From positions 14,511,646 to 14,575,645 of the forward strand of contig NC_052399.1 in the NCBI RefSeq assembly GCF_009389715.1: a stretch of DNA of 64,000 nt. The letters are read 5' to 3'. Source of the DNA: Phoenix dactylifera. Its lineage: Eukaryota; Streptophyta; Magnoliopsida; Arecales; Arecaceae. A program made the translations under genes and the position numbers. The notes beneath the pieces are model-generated. The model ran no database searches. It was not told the DNA's origin and saw nothing but the letters and a program-made list of their open reading frames with translations. This document shows positions 45,398-57,200 of this stretch, one piece after another (the stretch's first letter is position 1; every line of letters starts with the position of its first letter).

Positions 45398-47300
45398 CAC
45401 GAATAGATTACACAACTCTAATATAGATATATCCACAAGAGTAAAAAATATGTGAGGATTGTCTTGTATTTGTCCTATAAATAATCTTCAAAGTACTGGG
45501 CCACATAAAAAGCGTCCCAATCAGCTTCCTATTCACATTTTGGTACATATGGTTGATCCCGAAGGCAACACAACCCATCATCTGCTTGCAGATATCCTAA
45601 TTTGTTATAAATCGTATAAGAGCAGATTTAGTCCATAATTTATATGGACTACATGTTATCTTAGAATAGATTTTTGGGCTTGTTATTTTCTTGTGGGGCT
45701 GGATTCTGCTTCCTAGTGTGGACCCGTGGCTTTGTCGATGTCATGGGAGAGTTGTTACCCAAGGTGGCTCCAGTGTATGTGGGCTTCAGGGAGAAGGGCC
45801 TCATTTGCTCAGTTACCTACTGTGGTCGTTGTTTTAATAGCCCACAAAATTAAAAAAAAAAACAGATGACCGGATTAAAATAATTCGTCAAATTAAGCAG
45901 GACGTTCTCGGAGAGAGAGAGATATAAACCAAGCGAACATTCGTTTGCAGTAGTTTTCTCTTCTTAGTTCTATGATATGAAGATTTTTGTTGTATTAAAG
46001 AAAATGAACAATCTTTATTTGCAGGGTCAAGTCATCTACAATTTTTTAAATAATATACAACAAGCATCCAAGAATGTATTATTGATTGTTACACCATCAA
46101 AGTGGATGTTAAGTTATTTCATTATGTCATTTTATTTGCTTATGTGATTGTTCATAGGATTGGCACAAAGAATTGAAATTAAATATTATAACTTATTTTA
46201 ATCACATGATGACAAATTTTGTAGAAAAATATTATTAGATTCAACATTTGCAACTTTGATAACTTTTTTGCGGTTATGAATAGGGCATTTTTTTACTATT
46301 AAATGAAAATGCCCTTGGCCCTATCGCTCTAGCTTACCCATCCATGCTTCAACCCCAAAATCTGAAAATTATATATGAGATGCATTTATGTTACATGACT
46401 ATTTTGGTAAAACTATATAGTAATATTTGTTTTTCTACTTTTTTTTTTGGACATCATGGGGTCAATTTTTGCAAATTGGTACAATTCTTCAGAATAATAT
46501 GATCTTCGTAATAAAACTATGTTACATCATATGCTAGCATAATAGAAGACAAGGGCTTTCCCGTATAACTGAGAAAAATACATGTTCCATGATGGAAAAA
46601 AAAATACTAAAGATTAGCGCTCCATTCCCTATCATTGATATGGTAGTCAGCAAGCAATGATGTGGTACTCCATGAGTGGCCCAATCTCAAATGAACTTAT
46701 CAATCTCTCATGTATCACACTTATTCCAAATTGACACAGAGGATGGACCAAAACAAAAAATTGAAACATACAATTTTTTTCTCTTTTGCAAAAATAGTTT
46801 ACTTATATTTGTTCAAAAAAGATACTAAACTTATATTCATACTCAAAGTTTGAGGAGTAGTAAATCATAACCATACATTTAGGTACCATGAAAATCTTCT
46901 CCAGTGCATTTTGTCATAAAGCAAAGTTGGCAGACTCATCAAATTTACATGAGCTTGTAAGCAAGAGAGTTTTCAAACATATGTTTTTTTTTTGTACATT
47001 ATAATTAGCATTTCAGATCGAGTTTAAGCTTTTTATTTTTGAACCACCGACCTTTGATGATGCAATGGGTGTAAATTCGTCCCTTTATCCTGTGTATTCT
47101 ATATTCACCAACTCTGTGTTTTGCATTGGGAATTTTTGCAACCTGTTAGATAGAAAGCTTGATTTCCCTTAACAAAGGAAGAAGAAGAGTAGACTAAACT
47201 TGATAGTTACCTTGATATCTGCATGGTTGCATGCATGCCGTAGGCCAACAGTGGTGCACGCACCCAGAGGCCCAGAGGTCTGGATAAGTGAGGTGTAAGA
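44801..47300. other. AT-rich spacer, no gene seen
   Basis: Contains a (TA)n microsatellite at about 45334-45394. Small open frames have no recognisable content. Confidence 0.5.
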
Positions 47301-47317
47301 ATATATATGTATGTATG

Positions 47318-47350
<33 letters not shown>

Positions 47351-47432
47351 GTACATATATGTACAAATATATACATATATGTATATATATATACATATAT
47401 GTATATATATATATATATGTATGTATGTATGT
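47300..47432. repeat. (TA)n/(ATGT)n compound microsatellite
   Basis: TATATGTATGTATG and TATATATGTACATATATG units over about 130 bp. Overlapping open frames are artefacts. Confidence 0.9.
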
Positions 47433-48130
47433 AGAAATTGTGAATTGGCGGTACTGAATTTTCATAAAATTTTCAACTCAATCCTACAAGAAATCCAAAA
47501 AAGCTCTAAACATAGTCGTTCCAATCCTGCTCACAGCACCAGAGCATGGTAATTAGTGGGTTGGCAGATGAGACTCGCTTGGAACCCACGTGTAACACTG
47601 TAACCCCCATGGCTGCCATAGAAGATTTGTTTTGTGAGCAGGGAAATGAATGGTGTTGGCAGGCAGCGCTGTATCAAAAAATCTGCTGATTCCTAAACTA
47701 CAAGGAATAATTCCGTGATATTTGAGTTTGGCAGGGTGCTGTTTGTAATATGTTCATGTTGAATGAACTAATCTCGTGCAGTTTCTAGTTCAGATTTGTG
47801 ATCACTTATAACGATAGCAGATATTTTTGTAATATATAAACTGTGAAAGTTGTAATTTGTAATAATAACCATACCATCTCCGAACACGGCCTGCCCTGTC
47901 GAGACTTGTTCAAGCCCTGCCGCAAGGAATTATTACATTCAGTCCCTGCAAAGTGGCACGATCACTTTCTAAACCCGATCAAATAATTGGTAGACTCCAT
48001 CCGTTGGGTCCAGATCCTCTTTTGCCAATTTCCTGAAAAAATTATACCGTACACCATGTCCACCACATCAAGCAGTGCACCAGACCAATCCCATTTCGAC
48101 ATGTCGCGCCTTAATGCCACCTCAGCATAA
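47433..48130. other. spacer, no gene seen
   Basis: No feature recognised apart from the flank of the pseudogene that begins near 48140. Confidence 0.4.
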
Positions 48131-48139
48131 ATGAGAAAA

Positions 48140-48640
48140 AGGGACGTCGGTAGCAGCCGCGACAGCATGCACGAGGCCACTCCCTCCCTCTCCAACCTCG
48201 TACACACCTTCCTCCTCCAGAGCACAGCCAACCCCACCTCTACCGCCGCTCCCAATAGCTACGCCTCCGATAAAGGTGACACTTCCGACGACGATGACAC
48301 CAGCAATCGCATGGCAGTTGCCGTGGAGACTACGGGATTTACTCGACTCGCCGGTGGAGAGGGACCCATTCCGAGTTTGGCTGGTTTCCGATGTTCTTGC
48401 AGTGGTGCAGGCTTTCATCGAGGCAAGAAAAAATGGATCGGCATTCCTACGGGCGGTGATGGCATCGCTGAGAGTGGCGGGATACAATGCCGGCCGGGAT
48501 CTGCAAGGTGAGGTGGGATACCTCCGGGATGGTCATCACTAGAACCTACGAGTACGTCGATGTGGTGGTGGCGATGGCGAGGGCGGAGGAGGGCAGGTGG
48601 TGGAAGACACTACCCGATGATCCCTTCGAAGCCAGGGGCT
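48140..48640 (+). pseudogene. DUF506 (PDDEXK-like) family pseudogene, frameshifted
   Basis: Three plus-strand frames carry successive parts of a plant DUF506 protein. The first (48140-48300) has DSMHEATPSLSNLVHTFLLQ and an acidic run DDDD. The second (about 48310-48490) has RDLLDSPVERDPFRVWLVSD, then FLRAVMASLRVAGYNAG. The third (48487-48600) has ICKVRWDTSGMVITRTYEYV followed by DVVV. The last matches the family's C-(x)-W-x-S-G ... YEYIDVV block, expected just after the 'GYNA' motif. At least two frameshifts and no intact start or end. The family is plant-specific with unknown biochemical function. Confidence 0.7.
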
Positions 48641-48905
48641 CTACTTGCTCAAAGAGGGCGAAGCTAGTGAACAAGATAAAGGAGCAGAGGGGCCCAGAAC
48701 CAAAATCAGGTCCATTCGCTCGGAGGAGAGGGGTGGCAACTGGCAAGGGTTCCATTCGCTCGGAAGAGAGAGCGGAGCGTTTTTCTTCTCCTTTTTTTTT
48801 TCTTTTTTTTTTTTTACGCTGAGGTGGATTAAGGCATGATGCGTCGAGATGGGATTGGTGTCGACCAACAATAGGGGAGGCGTAACATAGAGGATGATTC
48901 GCACC

Positions 48906-49740
48906 CAGTGCCGGCTCGAGCCTTAGGCGACTGAGGCGGTCGCCTAAGGCCCCCGGCCCAGGAAAGGCCCCCACCGGAAGATGCTGCAGCTATACAAACA
49001 CTCATTCCTTCCATTCTCGTCTTCCCCCCTTCGTCTTCCACTCTTATCTTTCATCCATTCTCTTTTTTGGTTTTGGTCTTGGTTTTCCTTCCCTCACATT
49101 ACTCCTGATCCAGCTGGGCCATCGGGAAGAAAGATAGGGGGTTCGGAGATGGACTTCTTGGAGGGTGGAGATTCTTTTAATTTTCTCCTCTCGGTTTCTT
49201 CTCCCCTCTTGGGTGGTAGAGAGAGAAAAGGAGCTAGAGGGAGTTGAATGGCTGCTGTGCTGTGATGTTGCAGTTGCTGCTTGGGTACTCCCTTGAAGGG
49301 GAGACGGTGGGATGGGACTTTTATTTATTGGATGGAGTGAATTTCTCATAATGCCCCTACTTTCTCTTATAGAGAGGTTCAATTTTTTTATTACCTCGAC
49401 AATGAAGTGCCATGAGATAACCATTTCCTACTGGGCTTTTGCTTGACATGGTAAACACTATTGTCAAGCATTATCTTAGTTAATTAATCAGTTTCATGGT
49501 CCTTCTTTTCGAGCAATTACTTTTATTTACTTTCATTTAAAAATTATATTAAATTTAAACAGTTTTTTACCTATTTTTATTAAATTTATATATCTTTGTT
49601 GAAATAGTATACTTGATAGCTATCTATTTCTATATCATTTTTTTAAATATTTTATATTTATTAAAAAAATTTATTATTAAAAAAAAAGGCCTCATTCATT
49701 GGATTTGCCTTAGGCCCCCAAATGTATTGGGCCGCCCCTG
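48906..49740. mobile_element. nonautonomous hAT element with perfect 8-bp target duplication
   Basis: 835 bp with ends CAGTGCCGGC and GCCGCCCCTG (inverted match 8 of 10), flanked by the exact 8-bp direct repeat TTCGCACC (48898-48905 and 49741-49748). Subterminal GCCTTAGGCGAC / GTCGCCTAAGGCCCCC at the left and GCCTTAGGCCCCC at the right are further shared blocks. TIR sequence and 8-bp duplication identify hAT. No transposase frame. Confidence 0.88.
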
Positions 49741-49748
49741 TTCGCACC

Positions 49749-51516
49749 TACGTACCCTATTCGTTATTTCACCCACTCCAGGCACTTGGGGCGCAGGGAC
49801 TCGTTCGAGCTTGAAGCTGGCAGTTCGTGCATTGAACTCCAATAAAGAAGTGGCTACATTATATTCAAGTCTTAAAACAATTTGCATAAAACATAGCTAG
49901 TATACAGGTTAATGGATTTTTATAAACGCATGTTCGACGCAGTTCACCAAGGCAATTGGATCTAATTAATTAATCATATCCGGTTGGTGTGCATGACATG
50001 TACCTATTGTCACAAGTAGGTCTGAATTCTGAATCGAGCAACTCCCTTTCCGTCTATTTTGACCGGCTTCACCTAATGAACGACAATATAGCATTGAGAA
50101 TAAGTAAGCCAGAGGCATGTTATGAAGCAATAGTGGGATATCTCAATGTCATACTAATTATAATGCCAAGTGCATGCGTTTCTTGCACCTTATGTGCTCA
50201 ATATTGATCATCTTCTCATGAAAGGTTGTCAATTTTCATATTGTACAAACTTGGCGCGACGCCTTGGTTCGAGTTGGATGGTGCATCTCCAACTATTCAT
50301 TCACACGCAGAGAAGGTCACTTGCCCATGTAGGTCAACTAACTGTAGATCCCCATTCCAGTGCTTATGATTTTTTAGATTGCCTGATGAATCACCTTACG
50401 TTTAGATAACATTCTGCCAAATAATGAACATAGCCAGAGTAATTACTTGAGAGGGGGGAAATTAAAAATAAGGATCTCCACCATCAAATAGTGCTGTTAT
50501 CTTAGTCGGCCAGACATCCCAGTCGGCACCGGCCGGGTGGTAGGTGAATTAATTCCCTTCCCTTTTCTCGACCACATGACTTCGTATCCTATAAAATCTA
50601 GCAAGCTGGCTCATGAAGTGGTTTGCCACCCAGGAACATACCTCCGAAAGTCAACGGTGCAAAGCCGACCACCGAAACGCCATCATCACTACTCCATCCC
50701 CACCATAAATTAGCATAGTCAACTCCCCCACTCATACCCGCTAGTTACAACATCTAATCCCGAGAAATTAACACACCTCAGCATCCTGCTAAGTTTTCAA
50801 ACACTAATGCTAGTAACAATGATAATGATGATTGATGATCAGAAGATGTTTTGGACAATTAAGAATTCGCCGAGGTGTTTGACCACAACGCGATATCACG
50901 TTGCGCTAGTTTGCACCGAATAGCTGATCTGGGGTCCTTTCTTGTGGACCCTACTACGCGAAGTCAACAACTAGTTTAATGGGGCCATGTATTCCTCACA
51001 GCCATTATTATCATGTTAAATTCCAAATGGAGTGGTGGTGATTTGTGCCGCACCGTGCCGTCCCCGTTACTCATTTGTTAGGCTGCAAATAATGTAACGT
51101 AAAATATAAATGACAGCTGACACATTTCCCTCAGCAAGCAAGCAAGCCAATACCATATAATCACAAACCATATATATGCTTGATTAAACTTTTTTTTGGT
51201 CTCTTTTCTAAGAAAGTCTCTTTCTTTTTTTCTTTTTTTTTTTAACTTCTTGCTTCTATGTTTTCTTTGAGACGTACAGACTTTGGCAAGAACAGAGGTG
51301 AATTCTACATTACTTTGATAGTACATATATGGTTCATACGACAAATACTCAGCCAAGATACGTACACACCGCAACAGATTATTGAGATGAATCGAGCTTC
51401 CTTCCAACTATAAAGAATCTGATTTAGCAAATACTTTATGAGCTGTCTCCCTGCAGCCATCTCTATCTCCCTCGCCTCCACCTTCCATGCAAAGATGATG
51501 GCTACGAGAACATTAT
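49749..51516. other. spacer and probable 3' region of the CLE gene
   Basis: No supported gene; small frames at 49989-50207 and 50170-50409 have no recognisable content. The part just left of 51517 (T-rich on the plus strand near 51190-51245) likely includes the CLE 3' UTR. Confidence 0.4.
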
Positions 51517-51834
51517 TTAGTGGTGCAATGGATTCGGGCCCGTCGGGACTCTACGCTTCTCGACGCCATACCGTGGATCGATCTCGTCACCTTCATCGGG
51601 ACTCGGTTTAACCTCTACGACGGTGGAACGCGGTGCATGCACATGTCGATGGTGGTGGTCTTGAGAACGTCTCGTGTAGTGGAATGCGGAGAAATCGAGC
51701 TTGGCTCCCAGCACCTTGCGAGGGGCCGCCGAGGGGGCGGCGGTCCGAGGCTTTAGATGGTTCCACCCGTGGAACAAGAGCAAGAGGACGAGACAGAGGA
51801 GGAGAGAAGTGAGAAGAGGTCTGCTCGAAGCCAT
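51517..51834 (-). CDS. CLE: CLE (CLAVATA3/ESR-related) peptide precursor
   Basis: Intronless precursor of 105 residues. A hydrophobic signal peptide (about residues 6-22, leucine-rich) is followed by a variable basic and histidine-containing region, then DPRYGVEKR and the C-terminal dodecapeptide RRVPTGPNPLHH (94-105), which ends right at the stop. The conserved Pro, Gly, Pro-Asn-Pro and His-His of the CLE motif are all present. The family is secreted, processed, often hydroxylated or arabinosylated at the central prolines, and sensed by CLV1/BAM-type receptor kinases to control meristem or root cell fate. The YGVEKR-x-VP context is typical of the CLE8-CLE13 type; the dodecapeptide is, as I recall, the same as Arabidopsis CLE8. 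Which developmental role applies here cannot be told. Confidence 0.95.
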   Translation of the reverse strand: MASSRPLLTSLLLCLVLLLLFHGWNHLKPRTAAPSAAPRKVLGAKLDFSAFHYTRRSQDHHHRHVHAPRSTVVEVKPSPDEGDEIDPRYGVEKRRVPTGPNPLHH

Positions 51835-54215
51835 GGAGGGGTTGAAGAAGGGTGGTGGATTGAGGGGGGAGTACTCATGTGGTGGCGAGATCTAAGAGAG
51901 AGGGTTTAGAGGTATGCCAGCTTGAGCTGAATGGTCCAACATTAGAAATATGATGGGGGGTGGAGCGGCGTGTTGAGAGGAGAGGTGGATTAGCTTACTT
52001 GCGACTCCATTTATTGGGTTTCTTTATTTGGGGTGGAGTTTTTTTGGGCCCTTTTTATGCGGAGGGAGGAGCAGAGCTCCGCATTGGACGAGCTCTTTCC
52101 AATGGGAGTTTCTTCCTTGACGTTCAAGGAAGAAGGGCGCACTCAATTGTCAAACGCTCCAGACATACTTACTAATGGGGCAATAATGATCTCTTTAGAT
52201 CTTGAGGGAGACCCGGGGGTCGGTCACGATGGAGTGGAAGGATATATTAGGTTGGATAGTGTCACATGTCATTCTACCGGGGGTGGAGGTAGACCTTTTC
52301 GTGTGGGACTGGGAGATAATCACCGGGGGCTGGCCGTAGCTTGATAACAAGTGCCCTACGGTTTTCTAACAAGAGAAAAAAATATTTTCTCATTAGATTT
52401 TTTTTTTTTTTTTTTTTTGGGGAGAAAGCTGATGATGCTTGAGTATATGCAGTCTAAAAAATTAGTTTTTGCATATTTAGTTGTCCATAGAAAAATAAGG
52501 CATTACAGAATGACTTATGTTTAGTTGGGCATCTAGTTTTCTGAAAAAGTTACGAAAAATATCTGTTATACCTTTAATAAAGAAAAAGATCTTATCCTAT
52601 ACTCCATAAAAGCTTAAAAGTATTTTTAAAAAAATATAATTATGCCAATTTTCCACCATAAAAATATGACTTTCTTATGTCCCACGTAAGTTTTGCTTTT
52701 CGTAAAATTGAGAAACCTTATTTTTCTTTAAAAAAAGCTACTTTTTCATCTCTCTATTTTGAAAACTCTAAAATATAAAATATTTTTCTATTTTTTTTTT
52801 GGCCATACTTTCTCTCCTTCTCTTCCCACGAATCAAATAAGTTCTTAGGAAATTATTTATATATTTAAATAGTCGACGGATGAGGATAGTTTTAATTCAA
52901 AGATCATTTTTACAAGTATACTTGATGCACCTCATGTGGATGGAGTGCAAGTAAAATCAAATAAAATTTTTCATATATGGTTGATGAACTTATGCTGAAA
53001 GCTGCAACATTTTTATAATTCATGAGAAAGACTATGCGTTGCATGGAGTTGCCATAATTGAATATGACTAGAACAACAAAAACAACATCGACTCAGCTGT
53101 CCGCAGTGTCGTACTCACATATTTAAGATAATCAGCCTGCGGACTGGTTTGCAAGTAAGTTAGGCAATGATGACAGTGATTTCGATCGGCGAGATATTTT
53201 TATAATCTCAGCTGTCGAATCTTATCAGTGCTGATGCTTCTCGTTACCCTTCCTTTAAATACAATCATGAGGGATGGTCCTTAAATACAAGAAGAAGAAG
53301 AAGAAGAGAGAGGATTGACTCGTGCATGTAAAGATCGACTTGAGACAGCTGAATTTAGAGCGATTCAGCCTTGTGAGAGAGGCAAGGTGCTGCGGTAGGA
53401 ACAGGACACGGCATATTTTTGCTTTATATTTTTACGCCATAATTTGGCTGGTATTGCAAGCAAAATGAGCTCAACCTGTGGAGTTTAGTTTCACCCATCA
53501 TGTTTGGAGACATCGCTTATGACATCTTTGGACCCTACAATACTTGTTGACAACATCCGTACAAAACCACATTGAATTCAATTGACACCTTTGGAGTGCT
53601 GCAGCTTTGGTTCCCCAAGGAAGAAGGCTTTCAATAACCAATTAATCAGAACCAGAGAGCGCCAACCTAACATGTAATTTCTATACAAAAGCAAATAAAA
53701 TCTAGGGTATCGCTTCCTCAACCACAATTGGCATACATCATCTTGCCTCCCTACTAATGACTGTTGTACTAAACTATGCAGTCTTCAGCATGCGGAGACT
53801 CTTGGCAGCAATTGTGTGCAAAAAATGAGAATAAATGAAACTCCAGATCAATGTCACCTTCCTCACCATATGCATACAAATATACAATGTTACAGTAGTC
53901 CTTACCAAAGGAACACAAATGTATTGAAGAGGATTCATGGCTACAAACTGTAAGCAATACAGTATTTCAGCATTTATGCCAGAACGAATCGTCCTTGCAA
54001 ATAACTGGGAATTGCCAGAACCGATCATCCAGTATTTCAGCGTTCATGCCACCCCTTCCAACTCCAGCTCTACTTACTGACCATGCAGCTCTGCTTGAAA
54101 TTGTATCAAATTCCTCAAGATGATTGTAGGACGATTGTGCAGATCAGAGCCACTGATCTCCAACCTTACTTCTTATCATGCAGCTCTGCTTGAAACTGGA
54201 ATTACATGCATATAA
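51835..54215. other. spacer between CLE and the splicing-factor gene
   Basis: 51835-52350 is the CLE upstream region, moderately GC-rich. 52390-52840 is AT-rich with T-runs. A (GAA)n stretch lies at about 53289-53306. At 53960-54200 short segments are repeated: CAGTATTTCAGCRTTYATGCCA at about 53960 and 54030, and CATGCAGCTCTGCTTGAAA at 54081 and 54178. This part is probably the 3' UTR of the downstream gene. No further gene seen. Confidence 0.4.
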
Positions 54216-57200
54216 CTATTTGCATATTGAAGCCACTGATATTCCATTCTGTCCACTCACAGATCTTTGGCTCAGCTGCCATGATGATGGCTTGAACCTA
54301 CCTGACAATAAAGCAGATGCAGTAGCTGCTTTTATTCTCCTCCTTTTCAACTCCAGTCCCACGCGTTTATTTCCTGATACAGAGCTTGATGACTCTGGAA
54401 AAATGGAGGAAGCCTTAATTGCTGCCCGCTTTTCCCTCCTATTTCTATCAAACTTTGAAGAGAATTTTACAGCAGCTGCATCTGCTGCATCTTCTTTGGA
54501 TGGGGGAAGAAGTCGTATTCCAAGGCCAAGCTCTCTTGCATGTTCCTCCTCTTCAGCAACCTTTCTCTTCTGACTCTAAAATGGTCAAGAATAAATTATA
54601 GAAATAAGAATCCAAAAGCAGAATGCTAAATGCTAATATAATAGAAAAGAAATTTGGTAATAAATTAATCAGATAACTCACTCTGAGACGAGCACGGAGA
54701 GCTCTGTTAAGGTTATAGTCATCAGAGTGCTTGCTGTCTGAGACTCTCTGAAGGCAGACTAGCAATGGCTCAGCTTCTTTCTTCTTCCGCAGATCTTCTT
54801 CCTGATGCTCAAGACGGTAGAAGGGATCTGCAAGCTTGCCTCTTTCTGCAACATATTTTTTTCGTGAGAAACATAACCAAGATAAATTTAAAAAACAAAA
54901 AAACAGGGAAAAAACCTGCAACAGAGAAAGAGTAGGAACAGCTTATACTTTTTTTTTTAAAAAAAAGGGTTGCAGACCTTCATCTGCTGGAAGAGCAAAT
55001 GTCTCTGCATCCTCAATGTCAAAGTCCTCAGTCTTGCGCTGGGCCCCACCAATGATGACATATTCACAGTTTTTTGGATCTGTCTGAATGACTATTTCAT
55101 GCCTACAGCATGCTGATTTCATGGTAAAGCTCCATATCTGATACAAACATAGATACCACATTACAAATCTAGGAGAGTTCAAACAAGAATATACAAACCA
55201 ACGATTACCACACCAAATCACCATTTAAAGAACAAAATAAAATTTGAAAAACATGTGAAATAAGGTGAAAAAGGTTTCCAATACCCTCAATACTCATGAC
55301 TTGCTTTTCAGAAAAACATAATCACATGCTACTTGGTAATTAGTGAATTACAATGCAGATGGTGCAGATTGGAGGAAAACCTGAAGACGCTCAGCATCTA
55401 TTTAAAATTTTTAACCAATGCCAGCCCTAAGCAGATTCCTAGTGGTTCTCCTCCCATTCCTCTATGTTACATATTAATCTTAGATGAATTCTAATTATAG
55501 TTAGCTGCCCTTGACACAAAAAGAAAAAAAAAACTTCCTCATAAAAGGAGGAGTACTAAACTGACGGAAAAAAAAGAGATGATATACCCATATCAGTACA
55601 ATGAGAGAACAACTTCCATGCATGCTAAAAGCTGCATATCCAAGTAAAGAAAAGATGCATATATCATCAAACAGTGAAAGCGTGATTTCCCAGACCAATG
55701 TAACAGCTATCCAAGCTATCCCAAAAAAATGAACAATTTTTATCATGTCTAGGTTAACTAAATTTCTCGATCTCATAATTATGAAAACCAAAACCATTCT
55801 ATCTATTGCCATCTGCAGAATGCCTTAAGAATATGCAGATCAAACAGCAGGTCAATCATGTAGGCAAAGGATAAGAGTGCCAAACTCCAAGAACAAATTA
55901 AAAACAATAATATGAATAACATTGCCAACTATTAGTACGATATTCAAATTGCATTGTTTTAAAGTTTATCAAGTCATGGTACTCTGATTTTCCATTCTTA
56001 GTTTCCTATAAGACTATAATTGAAGATATGAACAAGTGGGCCAAGCTGCTGGACTTGAAAATGGTGAGCCAACTTGAATGAATTGTACCAGGTAAAATGC
56101 CTGGCACTGATTAAATCCTTGAGTCACACCCTGAAACTAAATCAAGATTGGAGCACCTGACTTTTACAGAACTTGTAAATAACAGTATTTCAGTATGGCA
56201 TAAATATATTAGTGTAAATATAATTGTTGTGTGTTTTTCAATAAGGGATGAATAACGTGATGTTGTATAAATTGAATTATTTTATTTTGTTACATACACT
56301 AAAAACAATCTAATTAAATAATCTTTGATTGTAAAAAATGATCAACACTTGATAAGGTCTCAATTTGACATAACCAAGTACAACAACGAGACAAGGTAAG
56401 TTATCTTGTTTTGGAACTCAGCATATTTGGATGATTGATTGATATCTTAAAGTAGTTCGGCAAGGTACCTTTGTTGAATAATAGTTTCCCACTTGCTTTT
56501 TCTCAGCATTGAACCTTACACCCTTGGCAATCATTGAATTGCATCCACCGCACCAGACGTTGAATGGCATCTCAAATCTAAAAAATAAAAGATTATAGTT
56601 GAACAGATGGATATGGGCTTAGAAGATGTAGAAACTATTAAAACTGGTGCACATAAAGCAGTCAAATATTAAAGTTTAACTATGTCAAACCAGGTCAAAG
56701 TGCTCAAGACCAATTGAACTTGCATCTTCATTAATCTGTTTGCCTTTGTTCATTAAAAAGAAAAAACAATCATGACACAGAAGTTTATCCTACTTAAATT
56801 CTAAAACAGACAAGGGCAGACAGGTAAACTCAGTTACATGCGAAAATCGCATCTTTTAACACCAATACCTCATTTGAGAAAGTAAAACTTTAATAATTGA
56901 TACCTTTATTTTAAATATAATATATACATCAATACATATCATTGAAAATGCTCATTTTTCATTTTTTCAGAAAATGCCGTTTTCATGGATAGAAGAATCA
57001 TACAATCACCAATTTCTATAATATGCACTAATCAACTTCACAGCTAAGAATAACCAATTGACCAATCGCAAAGAAGCATTAGTGTGTGTGTGTGTGTGTG
57101 TGTATAATATGTATATATCCTAGCAAAACACATAGAAGTCCACGGTATCAGTCAACGTGACCATGAAAAGGGTGTAAATGAATATAAAGAAAATCCAAGA

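Noticed and set aside
47169-47552. Tyr/Ile-rich open frames
   Set aside because: Microsatellite translation.
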